This document shows positions 37,952-46,712 of a DNA stretch of 64,000 nt, in pieces. Below the pieces are notes generated by a model. The model saw only the letters and a program-made list of their open reading frames with translations, was not told where the DNA came from and did not search any database. The position numbers were made by a program, and so were the translations under genes. Positions within the stretch are counted from its first letter, which is position 1; each line of letters begins with the position of its first letter. The DNA comes from Paenibacillus borealis (GTDB taxonomy: Bacteria > Bacillota > Bacilli > Paenibacillales > Paenibacillaceae): assembly GCF_000758665.1 (NCBI RefSeq), contig NZ_CP009285.1:6572001-6636000 (forward strand). Direction: 5' to 3'.

Positions 37952-38833
37952 TCAGCGCCCCCGGCGGCGGTTGCCCAGCCACAGCGGAAAGCGGAATATA
38001 AAGTTGATCAGCAGGACTACGAATACCAGCACCGCGGCAGATTTATCCGCGATCTGCTGCGCATCCTCGACAATAGCCTCGGACTGCACGTACCACAGAT
38101 GCACCGCCAGGGTCTCACCCGGCGAGAACAGATTGAAATCCCACATCTCGCCGGAGGTGCTGAGTCCGGCGGTCAGGATAATGACCGCCGATTCCCCGAA
38201 GGCGCGTCCGGCCACAAGGCAGACACCAGTAACGATTGCCGGAAGGGCTACCGGCATCACGACCTTGCGGATGACGTGGAATTTGGTCATGCCGAGGGCA
38301 TAGCCGGCTTCACGGATCTCGCCGGGCACGGCACGGATGGACTCTTCGGTGACGCGGGCCAGTGTCGGCAGATTCAGCAGCGCCAGGCTGACGCCTCCGC
38401 CGAGAATCGTCAGGCCGACCCCGAAGTACTCGGCGAAGATCGCCAGGCCCAGGAGGCCGAACACGATCGACGGAACCGAGGCCAGGGATTCCACGCAGAT
38501 GCGCAAAGCGCCAGTGAAGGCATTATCCGGCGCATACTCCGCCATATAGATGCCTGCTCCGATCCCGATCGGAACCGAGATCAGCAGCGAGATAATCAGA
38601 ATGTAGAAGGAGTTAAAGAGGACGGGACCGATTCCTCCGCCGGCATCCATCTCTTCCGGCTGTTTAATCAGGAATTCAGGCCTAAGTGCGGGCAGACCCT
38701 TGCCAAGGATAGTGAACAGCAGCCAGAAGATCAGCAGCATCACCAGAACTCCCAGGGTGTAGAAGCCGATAGTCGCAATCTTGTTGTTGCGTTGCGATCT
38801 TGCAGTATGGCGGGTACGGGTAAATCCGTTCAT
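37952..38833 (-). CDS. pstA: Phosphate ABC transporter permease PstA
   Basis: This 293-residue membrane protein has six helices and the PstA/PstC fold. It contains an EAA-type loop (EESIRAVPGEIREAGYALGMTKFHVIRKVVMPVALP) that contacts the ATPase, and the family MAEYAPDN. It pairs with PstC, whose stop overlaps this start (TGATG). Together they form the channel for high-affinity phosphate uptake. The ATPase gene pstB that usually follows is absent here. Confidence 0.96.
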   Translation of the reverse strand: MNGFTRTRHTARSQRNNKIATIGFYTLGVLVMLLIFWLLFTILGKGLPALRPEFLIKQPEEMDAGGGIGPVLFNSFYILIISLLISVPIGIGAGIYMAEYAPDNAFTGALRICVESLASVPSIVFGLLGLAIFAEYFGVGLTILGGGVSLALLNLPTLARVTEESIRAVPGEIREAGYALGMTKFHVIRKVVMPVALPAIVTGVCLVAGRAFGESAVIILTAGLSTSGEMWDFNLFSPGETLAVHLWYVQSEAIVEDAQQIADKSAAVLVFVVLLINFIFRFPLWLGNRRRGR

Positions 38834-39777
38834 CAGGCATCCCTCCGTTTGCGGCCCAGCACGCGGATAATTAGAATCAGCACAAACGAAATGAGCAGCA
38901 GCAGGAAAGCCATCATGTGCAGGGAATAGTTCCAGGTGGATTCGAACTCGACGTTAGAGATCTGCATTACGATGTTGCTGGTCAGTACGGAGGTTGGCGT
39001 GAACAGGGTCTTCGCCAGCTGCGGCGTATTGCCGATAACCATAACCACCGCCATGGTCTCACCGATCGCGCGGGTCATGCCGAGAATAACGGCCGAGATA
39101 ATCCCCCGGCTTGCTGCCGGCAGCACAACGCGCATAATGACCTGAAGACGGGTTGAGCCCAGCGCATACGCGGCGTCACGGTATTTGCGCGGAACGGATA
39201 CAATGGCGTCATCGCTGATCCGGCAAATGGTCGGCAGCACCATCAGCGCCAGCACGAGGGCTGCGGCGAGCAGTCCGTCCCCCAGACCTTCTCCGCTCAC
39301 TCTCCGCAGGAAGGGAAGCAATACGGTCAAGCCCAGATAACCGTATACAATAGAAGGAATACCGACCAGCAGATCCAGCACCGGACGGATGAAGCTTGTC
39401 AGCCATTTGGGCGCGATTTCCGCACAGAGCACGGCCATCCCTACGGAGATAGGTACGGCAATGACCAGAGTCAATGCGGTAAGCGATAATGTATTAACAA
39501 TGAAGGCAGCGGCGCCGAAGGCATCCTCTTCCGGTGTCCAGTTGAATGAGAAGAAGAAGTCCTGCGGTGAGATGCTCCCGAACAGCAGCAGCGCCGTTTT
39601 GCCGATGAATACAATAACTAGTCCAAGCACCAGACAAAGTGCCAGGATACTGAATAAGAAATAATAACGGGATATTGTGTTGCCAAGCAGATGTCTCTTA
39701 TGTCTTCTGGTATCTACCTTAACTTCCTCAAGGCTCTTCTGTGTCTGTGCTGTCAGGCTATGAACCGGTGCCCCCAT
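38833..39777 (-). CDS. pstC: Phosphate ABC transporter permease PstC
   Basis: The ATG at 39777 is preceded by AGGAGGG with 5-base spacing; a TTG eight codons earlier lies before that site. The 314-residue protein has an N-terminal cytoplasmic part and six helices. It contains the PstC signature KTALLLFGSISPQDFFFSFNW and the coupling loop SVPRKYRDAAYALGSTRLQVIMRVVLPAA. It forms the transmembrane channel with PstA. Confidence 0.96.
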   Translation of the reverse strand: MGAPVHSLTAQTQKSLEEVKVDTRRHKRHLLGNTISRYYFLFSILALCLVLGLVIVFIGKTALLLFGSISPQDFFFSFNWTPEEDAFGAAAFIVNTLSLTALTLVIAVPISVGMAVLCAEIAPKWLTSFIRPVLDLLVGIPSIVYGYLGLTVLLPFLRRVSGEGLGDGLLAAALVLALMVLPTICRISDDAIVSVPRKYRDAAYALGSTRLQVIMRVVLPAASRGIISAVILGMTRAIGETMAVVMVIGNTPQLAKTLFTPTSVLTSNIVMQISNVEFESTWNYSLHMMAFLLLLISFVLILIIRVLGRKRRDA

Positions 39778-39867
39778 ACTTTCCCTCCTGTAAGAGGCCA
39801 ACCCCGCATGATACTCGGAGCTGGCCGCTGTTACCTGTCAGTCTGTTACCTTGTTCTATGGTTGATC

Positions 39868-40731
39868 TTAGGATTGCATTGCTGCAATCGGAATGAATTT
39901 AAGCTTTTTGAGCGAACCCTGCTGGAACTTCTTGCTCTGCACGTACTCGATGAATTCTTTGGTAGCGCCGGTAGGCTGGCCTTTGGTCATATAGTAGCCG
40001 TAAGCCCAAATCTTGTACGAACCGTTGATAACATTGTCCGTAGTAGCTTCCACACCGTTGAACTTCACGGCTTTGATGTCACTGCCGGTTACGTAGACAA
40101 GGTCGATGTATCCGATAGCGTTAGGGGTAGTGCCCACAGCTGTTTTCATGTCGCCGCTGGAGCCGGTTTCCTTGTAGTTCTTCTCTTTCTTCACGATATC
40201 TCCGCCGGCAAGCGCCTTAGCCTGATAGTTGACACGTGTACCGGAACCGAAGGCACGGGTGATGACCACGATGTTGGCATCTGCTCCGCCGACTTCTTTC
40301 CAGTTCGTGATTTTACCGGAGTAGATCCCTTTAAGCTGTTCTGTAGTCAAGTTGTCTACGCCGACGTTTTTGTTCACGATGGTTGCAAAAGGAATGACCG
40401 CTACCTTGTTCGCTACCTGTCCTTCAAAAGCTTTGAAGCCCGGAACATCGATGCTGGCATCCCAGTCGCAGGCGCCGATATCGGCAATGCCTTTCTTCAC
40501 GGCTTGAGGTCCGGTTACGGAGCCCTTGCCTGAAGCAGCAATCTTCACTTTAGGGTGAAGCTTCTGGAATTCTTTGGCGGCCTGCAGCGTCAATGGAAGC
40601 AGTGCGGTCGAACCGTTGACGGTGATTTTACCCTTGAGACTGTCCGCAGCAGCGGCAACCCCTGCAAAAGCTGCGGTAACCGCGATAACCGCGGTGAGCG
40701 CTGTAACTGTTAATTTCCGGAAAACTTTCAT
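39868..40731 (-). CDS. pstS: Phosphate-binding protein PstS
   Basis: This 287-residue secreted protein has a signal peptide of about 28 residues ending AAA. It lacks a lipobox cysteine, so it appears to be secreted or held by other means, unlike many Gram-positive lipid-anchored PstS proteins. Ligand-site motifs are GSTALLPL, ASGKGSVTGPQ and ITRAFGSGTR. It delivers phosphate to PstCA. GGAGGAG precedes the ATG. PhoP control is likely by family, but no Pho box was confirmed. Confidence 0.95.
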   Translation of the reverse strand: MKVFRKLTVTALTAVIAVTAAFAGVAAAADSLKGKITVNGSTALLPLTLQAAKEFQKLHPKVKIAASGKGSVTGPQAVKKGIADIGACDWDASIDVPGFKAFEGQVANKVAVIPFATIVNKNVGVDNLTTEQLKGIYSGKITNWKEVGGADANIVVITRAFGSGTRVNYQAKALAGGDIVKKEKNYKETGSSGDMKTAVGTTPNAIGYIDLVYVTGSDIKAVKFNGVEATTDNVINGSYKIWAYGYYMTKGQPTGATKEFIEYVQSKKFQQGSLKKLKFIPIAAMQS

Positions 40732-40796
40732 GTAATATTTCTCCTCCCGGCGGCCAGCGCCGATAAATGTTGTTGTGAATCGTTGAAGCTCAGGTT

Positions 40797-42215
40797 TTAG
40801 TTGGACAGCTGTACAGCTTTACCGTTCTGGATCACAAGCACTTTGCCGTCACTCACAATAGCTACTTTGCTGCCGTCATTCGAGACAGACACCTCGGACA
40901 CATCTTCTGCCGTGCGGAACAATTCAACCGGAGCCGCGCCGCCCGCAATAGAGTAGATCACTGTAGTTCCGTCTGCTGTCAAGCCTGCTACTACCAGACC
41001 TGTACTGGTTCCGGCAGACCAGTTGGCTTCAGCGCTCAAGGCGATATCTGCACTGGTTCCATCTGCTGCAATCGACTTCAGGGTGTTGGCGGCAGTGCCT
41101 TCAGGATCTGCACTCAGGTAAACCACGCTGCCGTTACCAAGAATTTCAGGATACAGCTTGTTGTCGAGTGCAGTGGTCAGTGCTGCCGGTTTGGCATCCT
41201 TGGCTGTAAGATCCAGCTTGTACAGCTGTTCTCCGGCTTTGCTGAAGTCTACAGTCAGTGAATCTTCTGTACTGTCGGCATCATTCTTGGCTGTGCCTGT
41301 TACATTGACAATGTACACAGCAGTTTTTCCATCGGCCGATACACGCAGTTCCGATTTGTTCTCTACTTTATCTTCAAGCACTGTTTTGACAGCACCGGTC
41401 TCTACAGAAATCTGGGCCAGCTTCTCCTGCTTGTCGCCTTGCACGAAATAGATCGTCTTGCCGTCGTTCGACCACACCAGATCCGTCTTCACGCTGGTAT
41501 CTTTGCCGAGGGGAGTGATCACTCCGCTGGACAGGTTGATCAGCTGCAGAAGGCCTGTCTCATCATTGAACGCACCCCACTGCTGATCTGCAGAAACGGC
41601 ATAGTCCACTGCACCGCTATTGGAAGAGAACCATTCATAATTGCCCGGCACCTGGCTGAATTTATAGAGCAGTGTGGATTCAGCGTCGCTTTGGTTCGCG
41701 ATCAGGCCGCCGTCCGCACTCCAGTGAAGGGTATCAAATTGGCCAACCGGCCGGGCGAAGCTCAGGATACTGCTGGTTTCAGCCTGCAGTTCACCGCCAA
41801 GTGCGGTAACCAGCTTCGTGAGTTCAACATAGGTTTTGCTGTTATGAACGACAGGTGCCACTGTGAATTCCTGTGCTTCACCATCAACCTGATAGCTTTT
41901 TACTCCCGCCTGAATCTGTACATTATGTAGACCCTTGCTGTCATTTAAAAGAAATCCGCTGCTGCCGAGCACAAGTCCCGCTCCAAGCTCTCCTGCCACC
42001 TGGCTTAGCGAATAGAGTTTGTATCCGCCGCTGTTGATCGTGCTGAGTGCAACCTGCGTACCGTTAATATTCCATGTAGTACTTCCCTCTTGCACTGCGG
42101 CTGTCTTGACGGCGGCGGCGCTCACACTGCTGCTTGTAGCCAGAACACTTACTGATCCCCCTGTTACGAGAAGTGCTGAAGCCAAAGCGGCGCCGATCCA
42201 TTTACTGTTTGTCAA
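40797..42215 (-). CDS. Secreted protein with stalk-like domain and beta-propeller-like repeats
   Basis: This 472-residue protein starts at TTG with AAGGGTG 7 bases upstream. It has a signal peptide ending near residue 34 and an N-terminal domain (about 45-150) with LYSLSQVAGELGA and YVELTKLVTALGG, like the copper-amine-oxidase stalk domain. A series of beta-repeats follows, with TolB-like phrases (VWSNDGKTIYFVQGD, SADGKTAVYIVN, VSNDGSKVAIVSDGKVLVI). It is probably a cell-surface sensor or scaffold. It lies just upstream of pstS in the same direction with a short gap, so the two may be co-transcribed. Confidence 0.75.
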   Translation of the reverse strand: MTNSKWIGAALASALLVTGGSVSVLATSSSVSAAAVKTAAVQEGSTTWNINGTQVALSTINSGGYKLYSLSQVAGELGAGLVLGSSGFLLNDSKGLHNVQIQAGVKSYQVDGEAQEFTVAPVVHNSKTYVELTKLVTALGGELQAETSSILSFARPVGQFDTLHWSADGGLIANQSDAESTLLYKFSQVPGNYEWFSSNSGAVDYAVSADQQWGAFNDETGLLQLINLSSGVITPLGKDTSVKTDLVWSNDGKTIYFVQGDKQEKLAQISVETGAVKTVLEDKVENKSELRVSADGKTAVYIVNVTGTAKNDADSTEDSLTVDFSKAGEQLYKLDLTAKDAKPAALTTALDNKLYPEILGNGSVVYLSADPEGTAANTLKSIAADGTSADIALSAEANWSAGTSTGLVVAGLTADGTTVIYSIAGGAAPVELFRTAEDVSEVSVSNDGSKVAIVSDGKVLVIQNGKAVQLSN

Positions 42216-42380
42216 TTAGATTCACCCTTTTCCTATAGGTAACTGCTAATGTTATTTTCATCTACGAATGTCAATTCTGTTGCAGAGGAATGTTATGGAA
42301 ATATTAATTGTAAAAGTAATCACATTTTTGCTCTCCTAAATGGATTGAACTTTAAACTTTTCGAGAAAAAACCACTCGCC

Positions 42381-42548
42381 ACTGCGGTGAATATTTGGAC
42401 TTCCAGCCGCTGCCCGCCCCCAGATTTCTTGATTGTTACCGCTATACGCGGTGGAAATCCGGGGACAAAGGCGGTCGCTCCCGCTCCTACAGTTCCAAAA
42501 TTCCCCTCCGTCACTCCTTTTCTTTCTCAACTTGTCCATCCAATCTAT
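42381..42548 (+). repeat. Dispersed repeat element, copy A
   Basis: This segment matches the minus strand of 61754-61961 over nearly its whole length. It begins ACTGCGGTGAATATTTGGAC, passes through CCCCAGATTTCTTGATT and GGAAATCCGGGGAC, continues with GCTCCTACAGTTCCAAAATT and ends CAATCTAT. A small hairpin (CCGC/GCGG) is kept in both copies. It occupies most of a 420-base gap between two minus-strand genes and has no convincing coding potential. Confidence 0.85.
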
Positions 42549-42574
42549 TAAAAAAAGCAAAAATGTTTATGGGG

Positions 42575-42622
42575 AGGAAAATACAACGGCGGGCCCCGGA
42601 ATAACTCCAGGACCCGCCGTTT
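42575..42622 (-). terminator. Terminator after the small lipoprotein gene
   Basis: On the minus strand AACGGCGGG pairs with CCCGCCGTT around a GC-rich loop and is followed by GTATTTT. Confidence 0.7.
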
Positions 42623-42634
42623 GTAAAAGTTATG

Positions 42635-43081
42635 TTAATTCAATATCCAGGTGACGATAATCTCATTACCGCCGGGTTTCGACTCCGAGCTGCTGCCGAT
42701 AATAGAATACGAATAAGAACCGTTTACCTTGCCATTGATTAGAATATTGTTGCTGTCCACTATCTCTGTACCGCGTTCCAGTTCCTTATCTCTTACATAT
42801 TTCTGATATGTACTGCCCAGGGCGGCCATGCTTTCCTCTGTCTCGTAGATCAGCATAGAGGATTTCTTCCCCTCTGCCACTTCACCTTTGGTAAAAGTAA
42901 TACCCGCGCCTTCCGGAATCGGCAGATCGTCAGGCAAATACTGCCGCGCGTCCGCATTCTCTTCCGCCAAGGTGTGAAAAGCTACGCCATCCGCTTCTGC
43001 GCCGTCTTTGCTGCTGCAGCCGCTAAGCCCCGCCGCAGCCAGAAGCACTCCCATAGTAAGGAGCAGCTTATGTCCTGCCAT
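42635..43081 (-). CDS. Small lipoprotein of unknown function
   Basis: The ATG at 43081 has AAGGTGG 8 bases upstream. The 148-residue product has a lipoprotein signal with LSGC (Cys near residue 22). A short mature domain follows, containing DDLPIPEGAGITFTKGEV, MLIYETEESMAALGSTYQKYV and a beta-rich C-terminus. The LPDDLPIPEGA phrase recalls small extracytoplasmic lipoproteins of Bacillota whose function is unknown. It is divergent from the ABC exporter operon. Confidence 0.75.
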   Translation of the reverse strand: MAGHKLLLTMGVLLAAAGLSGCSSKDGAEADGVAFHTLAEENADARQYLPDDLPIPEGAGITFTKGEVAEGKKSSMLIYETEESMAALGSTYQKYVRDKELERGTEIVDSNNILINGKVNGSYSYSIIGSSSESKPGGNEIIVTWILN

Positions 43082-43244
43082 GATTCGCACCACCTTCTGA
43101 TGTAGTAGGTTCCGGTTGCCGGCAATCTCCAGTATTCTCCTTATTACCCTGATAACCGGTATATGGAAACGGGCAATCCATAAAATTTAATATATTTATT
43201 TCGGCATGAAGAAAGAGATTTACATTTATGCCGGGAATCATTAA

Positions 43245-43268
43245 TATAATGAGTGAGCGCTCACTCAT
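43245..43268 (+). promoter_or_regulatory. TetR-type operator overlapping a -10 box
   Basis: ATGAGTGAGCGCTCACTCAT (43249-43268) is a perfect 20-bp palindrome of the kind bound by TetR/AcrR repressors. Its first two bases overlap a TATAAT at 43245-43250. It lies about 27 bases before the ABC ATPase gene, whose operon is followed by a TetR gene, so autoregulated repression is likely. Confidence 0.82.
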
Positions 43269-43294
43269 GATCTGGGAAATGAGGAGATATACTA

Positions 43295-44026
43295 ATGAAT
43301 CCAATGAACCCTGTGATTACGGTCAATCACGTTGATCGTGCTTTTGGCAGCAAAAAGGTATTGAAGGATATTACGCTGCAGGTGGAACAGGCTGAAACCT
43401 TCGGGATTCTGGGGCCGTCGGGCTCCGGCAAAACCACGCTGGTTAAGCTGCTCACGGGCATAGACGAGGTTACCTCCGGCGAGATAAACGTGCTTGGGGT
43501 ACGGATGCCGAAGCTTGCCATGCTGCAGCAGATCGGCTATATGGCCCAGTCCGATGCACTATACACAGAACTGAGTGCCAAGGAGAATCTGGAGTTCTTC
43601 GCTTCCCTCTACGGACTGAAGGGCGGCGACCGCACACGGCGGATCAGAGATGTAATGGAGCTGGTGAACCTGCAGGAGCATTTACGTAAAAGAGTAGACC
43701 AATACTCCGGCGGCATGAAACGCCGCCTGTCGCTGGCCATTGCGCTGCTGCATGAGCCGCCGCTGCTGCTGCTGGATGAACCCACGGTCGGCATTGATCC
43801 GGTGCTGCGCCAGTCGATCTGGAAGGAACTGAAGGCGTTAAACCGCAAGGGCACCACGATTGTCCTAACTACACATGTTATGGATGAAGCAGAGAAATGC
43901 GGCCGGCTGGCTATGATCCGGGATGGCGTTCTGCTCGCAGTAGACACTCCTGCCGGACTGCTGCAGGCTACCGGCTCAGCTACCATTGAAGAAGCCTTCT
44001 TATACTATGGAGGTGTACGTTCATGA
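43295..44026 (+). CDS. ABC exporter ATP-binding protein
   Basis: This 243-residue ATPase has Walker A GPSGSGKTT, Q-loop IGYMAQSD, signature YSGGMKRRLS, Walker B LLLLDEPTVGID and H-loop TTHVMDEAE. The M in the signature and the DEPTVGIDPVLRQ phrase are typical of drug or lipid exporters of the ABC-2 type. GAGGAG precedes the ATG. Its end overlaps the permease start by 4 bases, so the two subunits are co-translated. Expression is probably controlled by the operator just upstream. Confidence 0.95.
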   Translation: MNPMNPVITVNHVDRAFGSKKVLKDITLQVEQAETFGILGPSGSGKTTLVKLLTGIDEVTSGEINVLGVRMPKLAMLQQIGYMAQSDALYTELSAKENLEFFASLYGLKGGDRTRRIRDVMELVNLQEHLRKRVDQYSGGMKRRLSLAIALLHEPPLLLLDEPTVGIDPVLRQSIWKELKALNRKGTTIVLTTHVMDEAEKCGRLAMIRDGVLLAVDTPAGLLQATGSATIEEAFLYYGGVRS

Positions 44027-45060
44027 GAATCCGTGCGATAACCTTAAGAATTCTGCAGCAATTCATCCATGATAAAAGAACCATGGCGCTGATGTTCATC
44101 GCCCCTCTGCTGGTGCTCAGCCTGATGAGCCTGGTCTTTAACGGCGATGCTTATGAGCCGAAGATCGGCGTGTCTTCCGGTGCAGCAGCGTTCAGCACAG
44201 CGCTGGAAGCGCAGAAGGCTGAAATCACCAGTTATGATAATGATGAATCGGGCAACGCCGCTCTCCAGGCCGGGGACATAGATACTTATATTACAATGAA
44301 GGGAACCACTCCAGAGATCGTGCTTGAAGGCAGCAACCCTACTGCTAACCGCGCCGTAATGATGGCCCTCCAGGAAGCTATGCAGAGCCTGCAGCCGGAG
44401 GCGGCAGGCAGCGTACAGAATCAGCCACAGATCAGCTATTTGTACGGCGCAGAGGATATGAAGACCATCGACCGCTTCGGACCGATTATGATTGGGGTAT
44501 TTGTATTCTTTTTCGTCTTCCTGATCGCGGGCGTCTCCTTCCTGCGCGAGCGGACCACGGGAACGCTGGAACGCCTGCTCTCCACTCCGCTTAAGCGCTG
44601 GGAAATCGTGCTCGGATATGTCTGCGGCTTCGGTATCTTCACCGTCTTTCAGGCGCTGCTGATCTCCTGGTTCTCGATCCAGGTGCTTGGCATTATGATG
44701 GCCGGCAGCTTCGGCTATGTTCTGCTGATGACCTTGCTGCTCTCGATGTCAGCGCTGACGCTCGGCACCCTGCTCTCGGCATTTGCCGCCAATGAGCTGC
44801 AGATGATCCAGTTTATTCCCCTGGTCATCGTGCCGCAGATATTCCTCAGCGGATTATTTCCGCTGGACACCCTTCCGCTCTGGCTGCAGCGCGTAGGACT
44901 GGCAACCCCCATCTACTATGGTGCGCAGGCGCTGATGGATATCATGATCCGCGGCAAAGGCTGGAATGATATCGCTCTTGATGTATTCATGCTGGCCGGC
45001 TTCTCCCTGCTGTTCATGCTGCTGAATGTGCTGGCCTTGCGCAAGCACCGCAAAATGTAA
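44023..45060 (+). CDS. ABC-2 type exporter permease
   Basis: This 345-residue membrane protein has one N-terminal helix (LMFIAPLLVLSLMSLVF), a large extracytoplasmic domain (about 45-155), then five helices. It contains the ABC-2 motif block RERTTGTLERLLSTPLKRWEIVLGY near residue 180 and an FLSGLFPLDTLPLWLQ segment near the end. It forms the channel with the preceding ATPase. The substrate is unknown; a TetR partner suggests export of a toxic or amphiphilic compound. Confidence 0.93.
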   Translation: MRIRAITLRILQQFIHDKRTMALMFIAPLLVLSLMSLVFNGDAYEPKIGVSSGAAAFSTALEAQKAEITSYDNDESGNAALQAGDIDTYITMKGTTPEIVLEGSNPTANRAVMMALQEAMQSLQPEAAGSVQNQPQISYLYGAEDMKTIDRFGPIMIGVFVFFFVFLIAGVSFLRERTTGTLERLLSTPLKRWEIVLGYVCGFGIFTVFQALLISWFSIQVLGIMMAGSFGYVLLMTLLLSMSALTLGTLLSAFAANELQMIQFIPLVIVPQIFLSGLFPLDTLPLWLQRVGLATPIYYGAQALMDIMIRGKGWNDIALDVFMLAGFSLLFMLLNVLALRKHRKM

Positions 45061-45123
45061 CCGCGAATTTGCGGTACGGGCTGTGGTACACTTGGAGTTA
45101 AGAGCAAGAGAGTTGGAGGGTCT

Positions 45124-45813
45124 ATGATGGAGAAAGACAATGCTGCAGAGCAGCAGGGGCAGGAGCAGTGGATTCAAGAGCTGCTGGCCCTCAGCGAAAA
45201 GGAACAAATGACGCCCAAGCAGATGTCCATCCTGCAGGCGGCCATCGATACATTTTCCGAGAAAGGGTTCTCGGCAGCCGCCACCAGTGAGATCGCCCAG
45301 AAGGCGGGCGTGGCTGAGGGAACGATTTTCCGCTACTACAAAACCAAAAAGGATCTGCTGCTGGCCATCGTTGTGCCCACCATGAGCCGGATGATCGCTC
45401 CGTTTGTGATGCGTAATTTCAGCGGTGTGCTGGATGTTCCCTTTGAGAGCTATGAAGCCTTCCTTAAGGCGTTCATGGTGAACCGGCTCGATTTCGCCCG
45501 TAAGAATCTCAAGATTATCCGCATCCTTATCCAGGAAATCCCCTTCCAGCCTGCGCTCAGAGAGCAGCTGGTCGAGAATATTCTCAGCCAGGTGCTGGAG
45601 CGTGTCACTGCAATCACCGAACACTTCAAGGAGCAGGGCCAGATTATGGATGCTCCTACTCCAGCGATCATCCGTTTCACCATCTCTTCGGTCATCGGCT
45701 ATCTGCTGACCCGCCTGCTGCTGATGCCGGACCATGACTGGAATGACGAGGAAGAAATTGAGCAGACCGTCAGCTTCATCATGCATGGTATTGGCGGGGC
45801 GGGGACACTGTAG
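45124..45813 (+). CDS. TetR-family transcriptional regulator
   Basis: This 229-residue protein has an N-terminal helix-turn-helix at about residues 28-75 (AAIDTFSEKGFSAAATSEIAQ, then AGVAEGTIFRYYKTKKDLL) and a helical ligand-binding domain. An unusual 28-residue polar N-terminal extension (Gln/Glu-rich) precedes the first helix; an internal start is possible but less well supported. It lies about 60 bases after the exporter permease and probably represses the operon through the 20-bp palindrome at 43249. Confidence 0.93.
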   Translation: MMEKDNAAEQQGQEQWIQELLALSEKEQMTPKQMSILQAAIDTFSEKGFSAAATSEIAQKAGVAEGTIFRYYKTKKDLLLAIVVPTMSRMIAPFVMRNFSGVLDVPFESYEAFLKAFMVNRLDFARKNLKIIRILIQEIPFQPALREQLVENILSQVLERVTAITEHFKEQGQIMDAPTPAIIRFTISSVIGYLLTRLLLMPDHDWNDEEEIEQTVSFIMHGIGGAGTL

Positions 45814-45928
45814 GCGGCTGGATGAGAACATTACTGGAGCAGCTGCGCCATTTCGGGACAGCTCTGAGCCGGTCCGGGAGCACATCGTGCTGGCCAGGCC
45901 GGCTTTTGCTTGGTGGGCTGCTGCGGTT

Positions 45929-45990
45929 CTACTGGCTCTACTGGCTCTACTGGCTCTACTGGCTCTACTGGCTCTACTGGTTCTACTGGA
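45929..45990. repeat. 9-bp tandem repeat (CTACTGGCT, about seven copies)
   Basis: Five perfect copies of CTACTGGCT are followed by CTACTGGTT and CTACTGGA. It lies about 115 bases past the TetR stop. Because 9 is a multiple of 3, changes in copy number would not shift a frame. It is probably not coding. Confidence 0.85.
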
Positions 45991-46046
45991 GTTGATTCAA
46001 CAACGCAATAATAAATGTAATCAGTTCCAAGTGGAAATTCAGCGAT

Positions 46047-46231
46047 AGTTGTATACTGTGCAATTAAAAACTGCGAAAAGGGTTGCTTGTCTCTTTTAAC
46101 TGTAGTCTGTACAACTAAATCTGCCGAATTGGTGATAACCCGTCTACATCAGGCAGTTTAATTGTACGAAATACAACTAAACGGAGAATTGCCTGTAAAT
46201 CAGATGATTTAGTTGTACAAAGTACAATTAA
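46047..46231. repeat. Array of four short palindromes (TTGTA...TACAA type)
   Basis: Four inverted repeats occur about 50-60 bases apart at roughly 46047, 46094, 46156 and 46207. The best are GTTTAATTGTA/TACAACTAAAC around CGAAA and TTAGTTGTAC/GTACAATTAA around AAA. Related units recur after the SNF2 gene at 50175-50361. Confidence 0.75.
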
Positions 46232-46712
46232 GCATACGCATAAGCCATAATCAGGTCACAGCAAAACCCTCAGCACGCGATTTACCACTTTGATTTTCAC
46301 CTACTTTAAATCTGAAGCTATACCAGTTCTGCTGCTTCTCCCCCTCACTTATGCCTTTGCACACTTCTGCTTGTCCGCTATTCTTGCTCATGCCCCTGCC
46401 CTGTTCTATTTCCGCCTTACCACTCCTTGTACACAATTTACACAGAAATAACTGCAATGGAGTCCGCAGGCGCGGTGAAATGATGTTGTCCGGGCAACTA
46501 GAGCACCCCAGTCCGCTGCCATCCATCAAGATAACTCCCGCATTGCTTAATTCTTCAGGACAGAGCAGACAGAACTGCTCCCAGCATAAACCCTTTTGAA
46601 GGCGTACGCCTGTTCTGCTATTATGGGTACTGTAGCGATTGTCGTATGGGCAAACAGGGTTTTGACTTGAGTGCAAGTTAGCCAAGTTAGCCATCAGGAA
46701 TAGAAGGAAGTG
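46232..46712. other. Intergenic stretch before the SNF2 gene
   Basis: No supportable gene is present. Frames of some length on the minus strand run into the SNF2 coding region and have no ribosome site. A direct repeat AGTTAGCCA/AGTTAGCCA lies at 46676-46694 just before the gene. Confidence 0.5.

Noticed and set aside
42336..42654. Small frames across the dispersed element copy A
   Set aside because: Frames differ between copy A and copy B and are not conserved, so the element is more likely non-coding.
45734..46048. A 104-codon frame over the TetR 3' end and the 9-bp repeat
   Set aside because: The Leu-Leu-Ala repeat is coded by the tandem CTACTGGCT; the frame overlaps the TetR gene and lacks a ribosome site.
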